The notes: generated from the sequence alone by a model not told the origin. A stretch of 64,000 nucleotides of DNA from Holothuria scabra (GCA_037179385.1 CM074190.1:9201784-9265783), one strand, 5' to 3'; shown: positions 34,710 to 46,846, numbered from the stretch's first letter. Numbers and translations: made by a program.

Positions 34710-37480
34710 ATGAGTCCCTACAAGCGGAAAATGCCAATACTTTGCAAGAAATGTATTTGCCTTGTAGTAAAATCCAGCACGCAGACTCACCAATGGGTCA
34801 CTGTATAGGGTATACACGCAAAGAATAGGGGACTCTTTCTTGTTAAGAATCCTGCAACCCGACGCTGCGCCAGAGGTGACGGTTTAACGAAACAGTGTCC
34901 GGAACAAAGCAGTTTGGACGACCAAATCGCGTAGAATAAAGTTGGATTTTGCTCAAGAAATGTTAAAAATATTTGACTCATATTAAGGAAATGGAAGAAC
35001 GTTCCCAGTTTTCATACTAGGCAATCAAATTTTTCCAGTTAACTTATTCCTAACCCCCCATCTTCGTTGAGCAGATGAAAAAGCTATTATTTTTCACAAC
35101 TTGTCCTGAGGGGCATGTGAGCCCTTATATGTAATCAGTGAATTCTTTTTGCATGTTAAACAATGTCAGCTACCATGCACCTTTTGACTCTGATGATAAT
35201 CAATGATCATCCAGCAATGGAGAGGTTTGCTTTCTTTTAAAAAGGCACTGGGGGTGAAAATCCAAGGCACTTGATTTGGGCATAATCCCCTTTCACCGCG
35301 TGCTTATCAATTAATTATGTTGTGCACAATGTGATCAGGTGATGTAACGGAATAAAGAATCTTCCAGACAGCATAAAAAGATTTTTTTTTTAGATTTACA
35401 ATAGTCATTCAGTTTCAGTTTATTACTCTCTTTATACCTGCAAAGAGGTGTCGGCATCATACAAATTCAAATTCAATTGCACACAATTGCACACATTAAT
35501 ATAGAATAAAGAGTTATTAAAACATGCACAAAATGATTCATAAGCACAGATACCTGCATCGGGGCAAACCAGCATAAGATACAAATTTTCATAAATCATC
35601 AGAAAATTAGTCTTGTCACCAGTAGGATAAGGTGCGCACGAACCACTTATAGGCTGTTTGTGACAATTATACTTCAAGTTTGAATCAAGCGTATAACTGC
35701 GGAGAAAAGCGGGCAAGGAACGAGCGCTTGCTATATATGACATATATATGAGATATCAATCAATCATTACAAATCAGTACGTTCCTTCGGCAGATATATT
35801 ATTCAGGTATTACAAATTTGTTTGCCATCAGGAGGACGATACATAAGCACCCACAATCTCTTTATGTCTTTTACTAGGAACGTTTGAAACATTTCATGGG
35901 CAAAAATATCCCCTGATCATTATCAAAACTAGTTTACATACCAGTAGACATTGTTCAGAATGACAACCACGTAAGATCAACCAGCCGGTGTTATAATAGT
36001 TCGTTATGGACACTAACATGGGTGCTTACAAAAAGTTTAATTCCAGTGCTTATTAATTTTCAGAAGGAATGGCTAGTCATTGACTGTAAGATCTTCCGCG
36101 TATCAAAATGAACAGTACCAAAGTGGGAAGCGACTCGTCCATCGGAATACTATTTTTACTAATTTGAATGATTTTCAGTTAAGCTCGGGTATTATCCAAA
36201 CAGACATTTCTGATCATTACCCTATTTGTCTCACATGTAAAGCTATTGAACCCCTGATCGGTAGTGTTAAAATTCCACATGCTTATAAACATGACACTAG
36301 GAAACAGAACCTGCTAAATTTTAAACGTGAAATCTCATCCTTCAATTGGCATCCCATTCTATCTGACAATAACCTTCAGTCTGCCTACAGTGCGTTTTCC
36401 GCTAAACTCGTTGACTGTTACAACAGGACTTGTCCACTTCGAAGGGTTAATAATGAAAAAATCTAATTAAATCACCTTACAAATGGTATTCTCAAATCAA
36501 TTAAGCAGAAAAATAAACTGTTTCGTATTTGCAAGTCAAACAAGACAGAAATAAGTGCTCTTAATTATCGTACCTATAGAAACATCTTAACAAAAACAAT
36601 ACGGTTTGCTAAGAAAACATATTACGGTAACTTCTTTATTCGAAACGTATCAAATACTAAGAAAATCTGGAGTGGAATTCGTGAAATATTAAACAAAGCC
36701 AGTACCAACACTTTCCCAAACTACTTCACGTGTGATAATGGTGTTACTTATAACTCTTATGGCATTGCAAATGGTTTTAACAATGGCTAGCAAAATTAAC
36801 CCTACATCCCAAAATGTTTGTAGCTATCTTGATGCTGATGTTTAGAACTGTTTCATTTTTTACCCCGTAAATAGCGATGAAGTACGAAGTACAATCTGCA
36901 GCTTAAAAAATGCTAAATCACCAGGAAATGACAATATTACTAACGACATTCTCAAACTTATTTGCGATGAAATTGCTTTCCCTTTATCATATCTCATAAA
37001 TCTGTCCTTCTCTACTGGTATTTTTCCAGCTGAATTAAAAGTTGCTAAAGTAATACCGATTTATAATCCGGGAGACAATACTCTCTACTCAAATTACCGT
37101 CCAACATCCATTCTTCCTGCCTTATCGAAAGTTTTTGAAAGACTCGCGTAAAACAGACTTTGGAATTTCATCAACAAATACGGACTTATTTTCTCCGGGC
37201 AATATGGTTTCCGTAAAAATTATTCAACTTACATGGCGTCCTTAAACTTAGTAGACGACATTGTCTTCAATTTGGATAATAGAGTAAAAAACGTTGCACT
37301 ATTTATTGATTTATCTAAAGCTTTCGATATAATTACGGTGTTCGTAGAACTGTCCTCAGCTGGTTTAAAAGCTATTTCACGGATCAAAAATAGTTTGTTA
37401 GTTTTAATGATATCAATTCCTCCTTCAAGGAAATTAATATTGGGGTTCCGCAAGGCTTTATTCTCGGACATCTACTTTTT

Positions 37481-37528
37481 GGTTCCTTGTGTGGCAAAGG
37501 AACCTATGCAGTCACCTAGGCGTATGTA

Positions 37529-37573
<45 letters not shown>

Positions 37574-39770
37574 ATGTGACGGATTGGAATGCGAGGTATG
37601 TGTTGCGATAACTCAATAATCAAATCATTATTTTTTTTCAAACTTGGTTTGTATGTAGATGTTGTTGAGTAGATGTACCCTATCGTTTTTGGTGGAGGTC
37701 AAAGGTCACTGGTGATTACCAGGGGTCAAAAAGTGAATTACTATTAGTAGCTGTAACTCGGTGTCCGTTGTCCAAACAGTGACATAATTTTAGGACAGGT
37801 AAAATTGGTAGGAGGTGAAAATGTTGGTACATTAACCAAAATAATTGGAAAGTCAAAAGGTCAAAAAGTAATGTTTTATTGATATCTCGCCACTGAAACA
37901 TTTTAGAGTGTTGGTGAAATGGAGATATGTGTTCATCTAAGTGAAGTGTATGTGATGACCCACCTTGACCTCACTTGACCTCATTTGACCTTTTGACCTT
38001 TGTGACTTTTTTGTGGCGACTAGATTCGTCTTGATGAGTTGAACCAAAAAGGCAATTACACTACCCTCCTACAATGTTCCTAACTCAAGTTACTGACATT
38101 TAAATGACAGGCTAGTTAGTGTGTAGGTCATAAGCATTGGAATGTGAGGTATGCAGTGCAATAACTCAATAACCAAGTAACACAGGGGGATGGCATAAAG
38201 GAAAGTTGTGTTCATTTAAGTATAGTGCCCGTGTTGACCTTCTTTGACCTCACTTGACCCCATTTGACCTTTTTACCTTTGTGACTTTTTGAACGCCTGG
38301 ATTCGTCTTGCTGAGACAAACCAAAAAGTTAATTATACTACCCTCCTATGATGTTTCTAACGTGAGTTATTGTCATTTCAGTGAAAAGTTAGTGGTGTGT
38401 ATATGTGTGTGTGTTATATGCTTTGGTATGGTAGGCATATAGTGTGAGAATTCAATAACCAAATGATGTATAGGGAAGTCACACAAGCAGGGAAGATCCT
38501 TTAGCAAATTTATCTGGTTGTCCACAGGACAACCTGCACTGGAAATTTTGTTTTCCTCCCCAGAACTTGGTTGTCTCCTATGGCAAATGCAAAATATGTT
38601 TCCAAGCTATAACAGCATTTCTTAGTGATAAATTGAAATAGAAAAATAAAAAGCTCTGCTGTAAGCTATTGTGCTGTAGCAACTTAAGGCTCCATGAAAA
38701 AAAGCAAGAGGCTCATCTGGATGCTTTCATGCCTAATGACACACGTGTCACTAAGACTATTTGGGTGATATGTCTATATGTCTTTTGTTCCATTGGTATA
38801 AAATTCAGCTGAAGTTTAATGCCTTTTGACAAATGCAATGTGCAAAAGAAAAGAAGAATTATAACCCCCTCTCAGTTTTCTAACAGTTCAGTTAACAATC
38901 AGGGCAGTAATGCAATTTTTATTAAAAGAAAGAAAACCCTTTCTTCATATATAGTATTTAATTAAGTTATTTACAATGCAAGCTTTGTCTCCAATTTTGA
39001 TAATATTGTGTATACATCTCACAGTACTAAAATATGAAAGCAGCTTCTCTTCTTTACCTCTGCTTTCACCCTAGGACTACTAGTGCATTTCGAACACCCT
39101 CTTGAAAGGTCAAGTTGAAAGTCATTTATTAAATTCTACAGAGCTATGTGTGTGTCTTGGTCTTCTAGCCAAATTGTGAAATACAAATTGGAGGTAATAT
39201 ATCACCCTGTCTTTAGTAGCAGACTTGTGGGCCTTTTCCTATTTTTCCTTTTGAGTCAAACACATAAGGTAGTCCAAAGGACAACCATGACATAATTTCT
39301 AGTCGTCCATTATAAATTCAGGTCATCAGGGATGACAAGATGACTGTTCAATTTCTTCCCAGCACCAGAGACAGTTGTGTTTATGTAAAATGTAGTGTTG
39401 ACCTACTTTGACTGTATTTGACCTTTGTGACGTCTTTGTAAGGTTTGGATTTGAAATAATGAGATGGACCAAAAAGGCAATTAACTACCCTCTTATACTG
39501 CCCCAAACTCAAGTAAATGACTTTTTAGTGAAAGGTGAAGAGTGATGTATTTGTCACATGAAAATGGGTGGTATGCAGTGTGATAACTTGAAAAATCAAG
39601 TGTTCAATTTCTCTCAAACTGCAATTGTTTGTATGATTTTGAAATTTAATGTGCCCCTATGTTTTTGGTGAAGGCTAAACGTCGTTGGGGTTGAAGGTGC
39701 AAATGCCTTACCTTGTGACTCCCTAGTATAAAATCTTCTTAAATGCAAGGAACCATAGTGTCCTTGGGCT
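37481..39770. mobile_element. 2.3-kb insertion inside the LINE
   Basis: The reverse transcriptase is interrupted right after its LLF block and resumes at 39775 with YINDM-like sequence. The left edge is a hairpin (ggttcctt ... aaaggaacc) and the right edge carries caaggaaccatagtgtcctt. Inside are a TG microsatellite, repeated ttgacctcacttgacc blocks (two roughly similar units near 37970 and 38240) and ggttgtcc/ggacaacc motifs. No ORF of note. Class unknown; exact edges uncertain by a few bases. Confidence 0.65.
37533..37572 (+). repeat. (TG)n microsatellite
   Basis: About twenty uninterrupted TG units near the left end of the LINE-embedded insertion. Confidence 0.95.
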
Positions 39771-39875
39771 CTTGTTCTTATTTATATTAATGATATGTAT
39801 TAATGCTCTTCCGTTCTTAAATTTATACTTTTGCTGATGATACTACTATTTATGCTAGTCATTCAAACGTACACA

Positions 39876-40052
39876 GAGGCCGCCTTACAAAATTTTGAAG
39901 TGCGGGGGCTAATCATCGAAGCGGCCCTATATGTCCAATAAAATAAATGCAGTTTAAGGCGGCCCAAAATGCAGTTTAAGGCGGCCCAAAATGCCCACAG
40001 CAAAAAAATTGCGGGGGCTTAAGCCCCCCTAGCCCCCTGTCTCCGCGGTCCC
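39876..40052. mobile_element. Short GC-rich insertion inside the LINE
   Basis: The reverse transcriptase frame runs to TTIYASHSNV just before and resumes with AIDIVTEEFKK just after. The insert has gcggggg/ccccc runs, a duplicated cagtttaaggcggcccaaaa and ends gaggccgcc and ccgcggtcc. It is a MITE-like unit; I could not fix a target duplication. Confidence 0.55.
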
Positions 40053-41232
40053 TAGAATAGAGCAATTGACATTGTAACTGAGGAATTTAAAAAAGTTATT
40101 ACATGGCTTGCTACCAACAAACTCTCTTTAAACTTAAACAAGACAAAACTTTTAGTTTTCTCAAACACCAGTGGTAACAACCCAGACTATACTCTAACCA
40201 TTAATGATTTTACTATTGCAATTGTTCATTGTACTAAATTCCTTGGGCTAATAATTGACGATAAACTAACATGGAGGGATCACATTTGCGAAATTACTAA
40301 AAAAGTTTCAAAAATAGTAGGTGTTATTGGCAAAATTAATTATTTTCTCCCGTCTGATATTTTATTAACCCTTTACAATGCTCTGGTTCTTCCACATTTA
40401 AACTACGGTATCTTATCATGGGGTAGTGCTGCAACGTCTTATCTAAGTCAACTTTGTACTCTTCAAAATCGTGTTCTTCGCTTAATTACAAATTCACCTT
40501 CCTGCTCCCACGCCAATCCAATATTTCTTCGTTGTAAACTCCTTAAATTAAGTGATTTATTAAATTACCAGATTGGAATTTTCCTCTACCAACACAAGAA
40601 AAAAAGGTTTTTAACTCTTTTTTACATCTTACAGTAACTTTCAGTCATATCCCACCAGAACAAAGGATAATCTTACTCAACCCTATACTATGACAATGCT
40701 TGCTCATTCTCAAATCAGAAGCTCTGGTGTACTTTTTTGGAATTCCCTTAGTAATGTAATTAAAAATTCCCCTACTCTAAATATCTTTAAGCTTCGTCTG
40801 AAATCCGCACTCCTCACAGCCTACAATTAGCTGTTACTTAGATTTTTTCTTTCTCTTCTTTTTTTCTTTTGTTTTGTTTCCTTTGAATATTGGTAATTTT
40901 ATAAGATATTATTATATTTAATTATTGTTGGGACCAGTCCAGAAAAGTTTTTTCAAAACTTACTTCTGGTTCCACCTCCTGCTTGCTTTCTAATTGTTAC
41001 CCCTGTTTTCATTTCAAACATTGTTACAATAATTATGAATATTTGTATATGTATATACATGATGATGTTATGTAATATACTACGCAAGATGGAAGAAATA
41101 AACTGAACTGAACTGAAAACTGAACTGAACTATTCTTATTACTCTATGACATATATCCCCATATCCCGGCCCCTTCGTCAGTTCGTGGTCCGCCTCAAAG
41201 TCTTACGGATGGACGTATAGTAGTTGCTACCA

Positions 41233-42474
41233 CACTGTTAGAAATTTCTCTGTAAAATTTACATAATTTTTATGGCAAATTTTTTTCCAACCAAATAATG
41301 TTTTTTTTACAGCCAGACTGTAATCATGAAAAAACATTAAGTGTTTGTTTTTTCTTTACAGTTTTTGCATGTAAATTAGTTTACAAATGTCTACTGTAAA
41401 ATCGAATTACAGAATTGTTCTGTTTTTTTTTACCTTAATTTTATGTGAATTTACAGCCTACTGTTTTCATTCTCGGCGTTTTAATATTTATTGTAATATC
41501 GCTTTTTTCCTTTCATATGTTATTACGTAACATACACTTCACCACTACGTAGATCAGTTACTTGCTTATCAACGTAATGTGTCGTTACGAAGTTATTTTC
41601 AATCGAAACACAATAAGGATACTTTGTTATCACATTATTGTCCAGTAGACTGCTATCTCTAGGAACTTTGTAATTGGAAAGTCACATTTTTGGTACAATA
41701 TAATAATTGTTTTTAAAATAAATATGAGAAAGAATGCAAATACATTGGTTGCAAACATTTCCAGACAAGGTAAACAATAAGTTTATCACTTCCTGATTAA
41801 AAAAAGCTAAAAAAGATATTATTCAAAGCAACAGCAATCCTTTTGTTAGGAAAATGCCTACAAAATAAGCTCCACCCATTTATGCAAAATGAGATACACG
41901 TCATAAAGTGGTAAATTTACAGACTCTTTCAAGTAAATTTGTGAAACGTTTTTAATTCGATCAAGTGCATGAGCGCCTGTGGCGATGGGTTGACATCAGT
42001 GTACCAATTGTCAGTATAATAAATGTAAGTTAATTTTCAAATAGGGCCATAAATTTGCCAAAAATGTTTTCTTTTTTAACTGAAACTTCGCAGAACGATG
42101 CATGTTATATATTGAAAATTTTCTGGCTATTTCTTATTTGTTTGTTTGTTTGGGCTTATTTTTGTTTCTTTTTCAGCGTAAAAACAAAGTGAATGTTTGT
42201 TAAATGACAGTATATTTATGTGAAATCAGAAAAATACAAAATACTGTTAAAATTTCTGTACATTTACAGAAAAAGTTTTACAAAGCAGTAAAATTTGGTT
42301 AAAAAAGCAGACAGAAATGGTTTTTCAAATAAACAGAAAATACATGTTAAACAACCTTTTTTTATTGTAGAAATACAAAGTGTCTGTAAAGATACAGAAA
42401 ATCTCTATTAAAAGTAAAATACAAAAAGTTTAAGTTAAAAAAAGTCTGTAAATTTACAGAAATTTTTAACAGTG
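41233..42474. mobile_element. AT-rich inverted-repeat element just upstream of SRCR1
   Basis: The left end CACTGTTAGAAATTTCTCTG is mirrored at the right end (complement CACTGTTAAAAATTTCTGTA). The interior is dense in ctgtaaatttacag palindromes. The flanks gtagttgct and gtagttgtc are near-duplicates set a few bases outside, consistent with a target duplication of about 8 bp with decay. No ORF. It ends 223 bases before the SRCR1 exon. Confidence 0.7.
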
Positions 42475-42697
42475 CAGGTAGTTGTCCTAACAGCCCGCTG
42501 TTGCTATGTTTTGCAGCAGTAACAGGAAGAACAGCAGCATTTCCCTTACCAGGTGCTTTATGCGATGGAATTGGCACGGAGGAAATCTGCCATCCCGCAT
42601 GCGTTTACTCTTAGAATAGGCTGTTTAACTAAGCGTCGTTATAATTGTTGGTGCTAAATATTACCTCGTTTTTTTAATTCTTTGGTGTCTTATGTAG

Positions 42698-43006
42698 AGT
42701 TGAGGCTAGTTGGAGGGTCGTCGAGAAATGAAGGTCGAGTGGAAGTTTTCTACAACGGGCAATGGGGAACAATTTGTGATGATGCTTGGGATGCCTCTGA
42801 TGCAGAGGTTGTCTGTCGTCAGCTTGGTTTCAGTGGTTCGGCTACTGCTGTGCGGAACGCTGGATTCGGACAAGGTGCCGGCCAAATATGGCTGGACGAT
42901 GTGGATTGTACTGGTTCAGAGGGAAACATTGGTACGTGCGGAAGCAGAGGTTGGGGAATTCACAACTGTGCACATCATGAAGACGCTGGAGTCCAATGTC
43001 AGTTAG
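42698..43006 (+). CDS. SRCR domain exon 1 (six-Cys form)
   Basis: 309 nt between acceptor cttatgtag and donor gtaaca, phase 1 to phase 1. It encodes [56 protein letters not shown], the IWLDDVDC block and GWGIHNC, ending VQCQLG. The six cysteines are those of group A SRCR domains, yet the domain sits in one exon as group B domains usually do. The DNA is nearly identical to SRCR3 (two mismatches over 42721-42969), so it is a recent duplicate or converted copy. The intron sequence before the acceptor (attctttggtgtct) is shared with SRCR5 and SRCR7. Confidence 0.95.
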
Positions 43007-43319
43007 GTAACATACTAGTCCGTAGGCTGGAGGGGCTCACCTAGACTCCCCACTAGAATTGATCAAATAGTGATAGGAATGTAGTTTGAAGTGTACATTT
43101 TCAGTTTTTTTGTTAACATTGATTTCTTAGGGATGAACTATGGTTTCTACAGGTTTTAATGTTGATAGTGCATGACAGCTGAGTGACTATATTTTGGGGT
43201 AGGGGAAATTCAAATAGCAATATTTCTGGAAAGAATTGTTATTTTTTGATGAATGACCCATCAATTAACTTTTCGAGTTTATTATGGTCAATGTAAAAAC
43301 ATTTATTTCATACGCTTAA

Positions 43320-44740
43320 GCCTGCCATCCATTCGTCCGTGATGCGTGATCCGTGTCCGCGTCCGCGTGCGTGTCCGCGTCCGTGCATGCGTGAAGTGAA
43401 CATCCATTCATACGTGAAAACTTGTCCGTGACCACCCACGTTGCCTCGTACGCCACTGCATATGAATGCCGAAGAGTAGGCCTTTCACAACGATTTCAAA
43501 TTTGTGTACCACGACCGTTGAAATTTTGAGCTAGAAGGGCCTGTATAATACCCCTCTCACACCAATCCGAAACCAGTACGAGGTCACTTCGGAAATGAAT
43601 TTTTTTGCAACAGCATCCGTAGTCTACGTTTTGTTTTGTCCGTTTTTATGTCACCACGTTTTAATTTCGTGGTCACTCGTTTTCACTTCGTGCGTAATCC
43701 GTGGCCAGGCCGGAAACAAAGCGGGGCAAACCCGTCCACATGTCAGTTTCCCGCGGAATTCACAAATTGTACGCCGGCGCCATCTCGTGGCCTTCCCGAT
43801 CGAATCCCGTAATGACTTCGACACCATCCCAAGACTACTACGTGGTGTCAGTGGTAACCACGGCGTCAGCTCGAGAGAACTACGTATAGTCCGTAAGCAG
43901 TTCATAGCCAACTCGTGGACACTCCGTAGGGGGCGGAGGATCATTCTTACATCAGTGAAATCCGATGTTACTTTGACCCAACCTCGAGAAAACGTCGAGA
44001 GTACTTTGACTTTCAAAACGTTTCCATATCGGCAATAAATTTCCGAAGTGCCCACGTTTCAGCTTTTCAACATGTCCAAATTTTTTTTGGGTGATCCGTG
44101 TGAGAATTGGCCCACGGAGGGAATCGACACGTGGTCAAATCGTTGTTAAATCGTGGCAACCCGTGAGATCCGGTTCCATTTCGTGGTTACTTCGATTTTT
44201 GAACTTTTGCTCTCACGGACACCTCGAAGTGACCACGAAATGGCTTTCCGGATTGGTGTGAGAGGGGTATAACAGAGTAGTAGTTCCTGTTTTTTGACTC
44301 ATTCAAAATGCCGTTTTGCATCGCGGAAAGATATATTGCAAAAAGTGCCTGAAATACCTTCAATTTTCTTTATTTTTGCACAATGAGTACTTCAACTACT
44401 TTCCTACCACACAGAGATCACATCTCTTCACTAACATGGTCTAATCTTCCCCCAAAAGTTTTTCTAGGGTGTTAAATTCATAGGGTAACCTCCCCCGCTG
44501 GGATTCCCCTCGAACTAGTGGTGTGCTACCTTTTGTCTTCACTGCAAAGTCATACATACCACGCATCCGTGTCCGTGAAAAATCGCCCCTCGAGCGATTT
44601 CTCACGGACACGCACACGGACACGGAACGGATTAATGGATGGCTGGTAATGTTCTTTCTATGTGGGCGATTTATCACGGAGGCGGACGCGCACGCGGACG
44701 CGGACACGGATCACGCATCACGGAAGAATCAATGGCAGGC
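43320..44740. mobile_element. DNA transposon with long TIRs and TTAA target sites
   Basis: TTAA (43316-43319) is followed by GCCTGCCATCCATTCGTCCG, and the right end is its near complement ending in ggcaggc, then TTAA (44741-44744). The inverted repeats run about 65-70 bases with cgtgtccgcgtccgc-type units. The TTAA duplication is typical of piggyBac and Kolobok superfamilies. No transposase is recognised. It carries a second nested element (43551-44267). Confidence 0.85.
43551..44267. mobile_element. Nested element with TA target sites (mariner-like MITE)
   Basis: The ends are a perfect 19-bp inverted repeat, CCCCTCTCACACCAATCCG, flanked by TA (43549-43550 and 44268-44269), as for Tc1/mariner-type nonautonomous elements. 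Subterminal gtggtcactcg/ gaccacgaa segments are also inverted. Open frames inside (for example 43595-44038) have no recognised domain. Confidence 0.8.
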
Positions 44741-45237
44741 TTAATATGGCAACTGGTATCTACTTTGTACTTGCCCTCCCAATTAGATCCAGGCAATCAG
44801 ATTTAAGCATGCCTTCAAGTATGATGCCCTCCCGATTATTCCATACATATTTCGAATTTATAGTTTCAATATAAAAAATGAAGCACTATTTACAACATAG
44901 CAACGGGTATTCCATGTTTCAATGGATCTTTGTTAAGCCCAAATAGGTCCTTAATGGGGCTTAATTGGTCCATCCCCAAGCCAGGGAGCCACATACATGC
45001 AATTGGTTAAAAAACTGTAGCCCTCTACTTTCAAAGTTGTAAACTTTACACGAGGCCTTTACAGAGATGTCAAACGGCAATTATAGCAGATGAACAAAAT
45101 GTTTAAGTAAAGCCCAAATCAACCGAGCCGGGACCCATTTTGGGCTAAATGAATTTATGGCCATATCTATGCCCAATTCAACCCTTTCGTTCTCAAGTTG
45201 TACAGTAATTGTGCAGTGCTACTAAAATATCCTCAAG

Positions 45238-45475
45238 AATATTCGGTTAGAGCATCCGCTCTTACGTAGAAGGCCCGGGTTAGATTCCCAGGTCGAGTCA
45301 TACCACCAAAGACTTTAAAAATGGAACTTACTGTCGTTGTGCGTGATGCATTAGCATTGGGAAAACAAATAAGTGTATGAGTCACAACTGAAAAAAGGCC
45401 ATGACCGGCCCGACTTGAACAAATAGGTTGGAAACTGGGCCGTAAAACTCCATCTAACTCTAACTCTAACGATTT
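45238..45475 (+). mobile_element. tRNA-derived SINE, best-preserved copy
   Basis: The head shows an A-box-like tcggttagagcatccgct and a B-box-like gggttagattccc spaced as in a tRNA. The shared body follows, and the tail ends in a taactctaac repeat. It lies in the SRCR1-SRCR2 intron, in sense. This copy best defines the family, about 235 bp. Confidence 0.8.
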
Positions 45476-45777
45476 TCTTAAAAGCAAAACACAATCTCGA
45501 ATATTGATTTTAATTATCATCTTTCCTGAGCCCAATTGTGTTCCGTTTGGAATCCTAGACAAAAACCAAGTCAACTTAGGACGAAGCTCTTCAAACAAAA
45601 CCCAATGAGGGCCCACATGGACTTTCTTGCTGGGCAATAACACTACAAACTAAGGCTTAAACTTACCAATAAAATAGAAAGCTGTGAATGGGTTAACAAA
45701 AGAAATGAAGCCAATGCGCCATCATTGGCTTTACATATGTAAATGAGAAACTTTCCAGAAACCTTATCCTTGAGGGG

Positions 45778-45926
45778 GCGATGCGCCCTGTTTAACAAGA
45801 AATATCCTTACTCCCTTACGATAACCCTAATCCCTAACCTAATTCCTATCCCTGACAAAGAACACAATCGATATAATACAACGGCAACAACCAATCAAGA
45901 AACACCTTGTTAAACAGTGCGCATCT
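45778..45926 (+). mobile_element. MITE with GCGCACTGTTTAACAAG ends, copy 1
   Basis: Both ends carry gatgcgc-ctgtttaacaag in inverse. The interior has telomere-like ccctaatccctaacc units. It is inverted with respect to copy 2 at 51335-51486, to which it is highly similar. I could not fix a target duplication. Confidence 0.75.
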
Positions 45927-46204
45927 ACCCGTCTTGAGTGTTGAGAACGATAAAATGAATTGAAAATTTAGAACAGAACTGTTAATGAAGAGTGTTCCTT
46001 TTTATCACTGCGAAGTGAGAACACTCGCACATGATGATGACGTGCAACTGTAGGAACATTAGTTACTTCGATAGGGCTTTCCCACCTCATTTTATAACCT
46101 AGCTAAATCTATACCGCTTTTGATAAATTTAATGCACTGGATAATTGCCCTTTGCGAAGTGTTAGGAACAATGGCAGTGCGGTCCATTTAAAAGGTCTCC
46201 GGTA

Positions 46205-46257
46205 AGATTCAACCCGGGAATCGAAACAGCGCGAGAGAGCAGATTCTTTACCACCAG
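46205..46257 (-). repeat. tRNA-like fragment, probable SINE head
   Basis: On the minus strand the segment reads tggtggtaaagaatctgctc, then tctcgcgctg and tttcgattcccgggttgaat, resembling a tRNA A-box and T-loop arm. There is no full cloverleaf with acceptor pairing, so it is not called a tRNA gene. Confidence 0.35.
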
Positions 46258-46260
46258 ACG

Positions 46261-46505
46261 AAAACACACGGTACTAGTACCGTGCAATAGGGGAACCAGA
46301 CCAAACGCCGTACTAGTAACAGTCATTAGACGAACTAGACCAAACACGCGGAACTAGTAACATTCAATAGGGGGACCAGACCAAGCACGCGGTACTAGTA
46401 ACATTCAAATGGGGGACTACACTAAAAACACCCAATTGAATAGAGGAAATAGACCAAACACGCGGTACTAGTAACATTCAAAACGGGAACTAAACCAAAC
46501 ACGCT
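46261..46505 (+). repeat. Minisatellite, about 42-bp unit, five imperfect copies
   Basis: The core cacgcggtactagtaacatt recurs five times, separated by caatagggggaccagaccaa-type sequence. Most units are 40-43 bases; one near 46390-46460 is extended by about 30 bases. It lies in the SRCR1-SRCR2 intron. Confidence 0.85.
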
Positions 46506-46846
46506 AAATTAACCAACGACGTCTACAAACTTTCTCCTCAGTAAAATTTCACTGTTACTACTAGAACACCTGACATATGTTTATTTAATTATTTTAGAAG
46601 TAAAAGATGGTATAGAAAACATTTTCCATATAATAGAGAGCAGTGATCAGTCCAGTTTGAAATTTGTAATTTTGTTCAAACGTTTTAACAAATGTGGGGG
46701 GTATGTAAATAATTAATTTTGCAGATGCAATATCGCGTTTGACTGAGAAGGTAAACCGTAGCAATATCTATTATTAAATGATAGTTGTAATAGCAGTAGC
46801 TATAGGACAAAGTTAATCGCGAGATTTTATCCCTCTTTTGATTAAG

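Larger units (their letters stand above)
36080..41130 (+). mobile_element. 5'-truncated CR1/L2-like LINE, broken and split by insertions
   Basis: Plus-strand order: the end of the endonuclease (TDISDHYPICLT, the SDH motif), a linker, RT blocks SLKNAKSPGNDNITNDILKL, NYRPTSILPALSKVFERL, SGQYGFRKNYST, ALFIDLSKAFD, GVPQGFILGHLLF, then after a 2.3-kb insertion FADDTTIYAS, and after a second insertion KVITWLATNKLSLNLNKTK, FLGLIIDDKLTWRDHI and LPHLNYGILSWG. Stops and frameshifts make it dead. The 3' end is an aactg tandem tail (41098-41130). Its left start is uncertain. Confidence 0.88.

Noticed and set aside
43595..44055. Overlapping 134-147 codon frames on both strands
   Set aside because: Both lie inside the TA-flanked nested element and follow its GC-rich composition; no transposase motif.
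46205..46257. Possible functional tRNA gene
   Set aside because: No complete cloverleaf or acceptor stem; more likely a SINE head.
46261..46505. CRISPR-like array
   Set aside because: Units are contiguous and imperfect without unique spacers, in animal DNA; it is a minisatellite.
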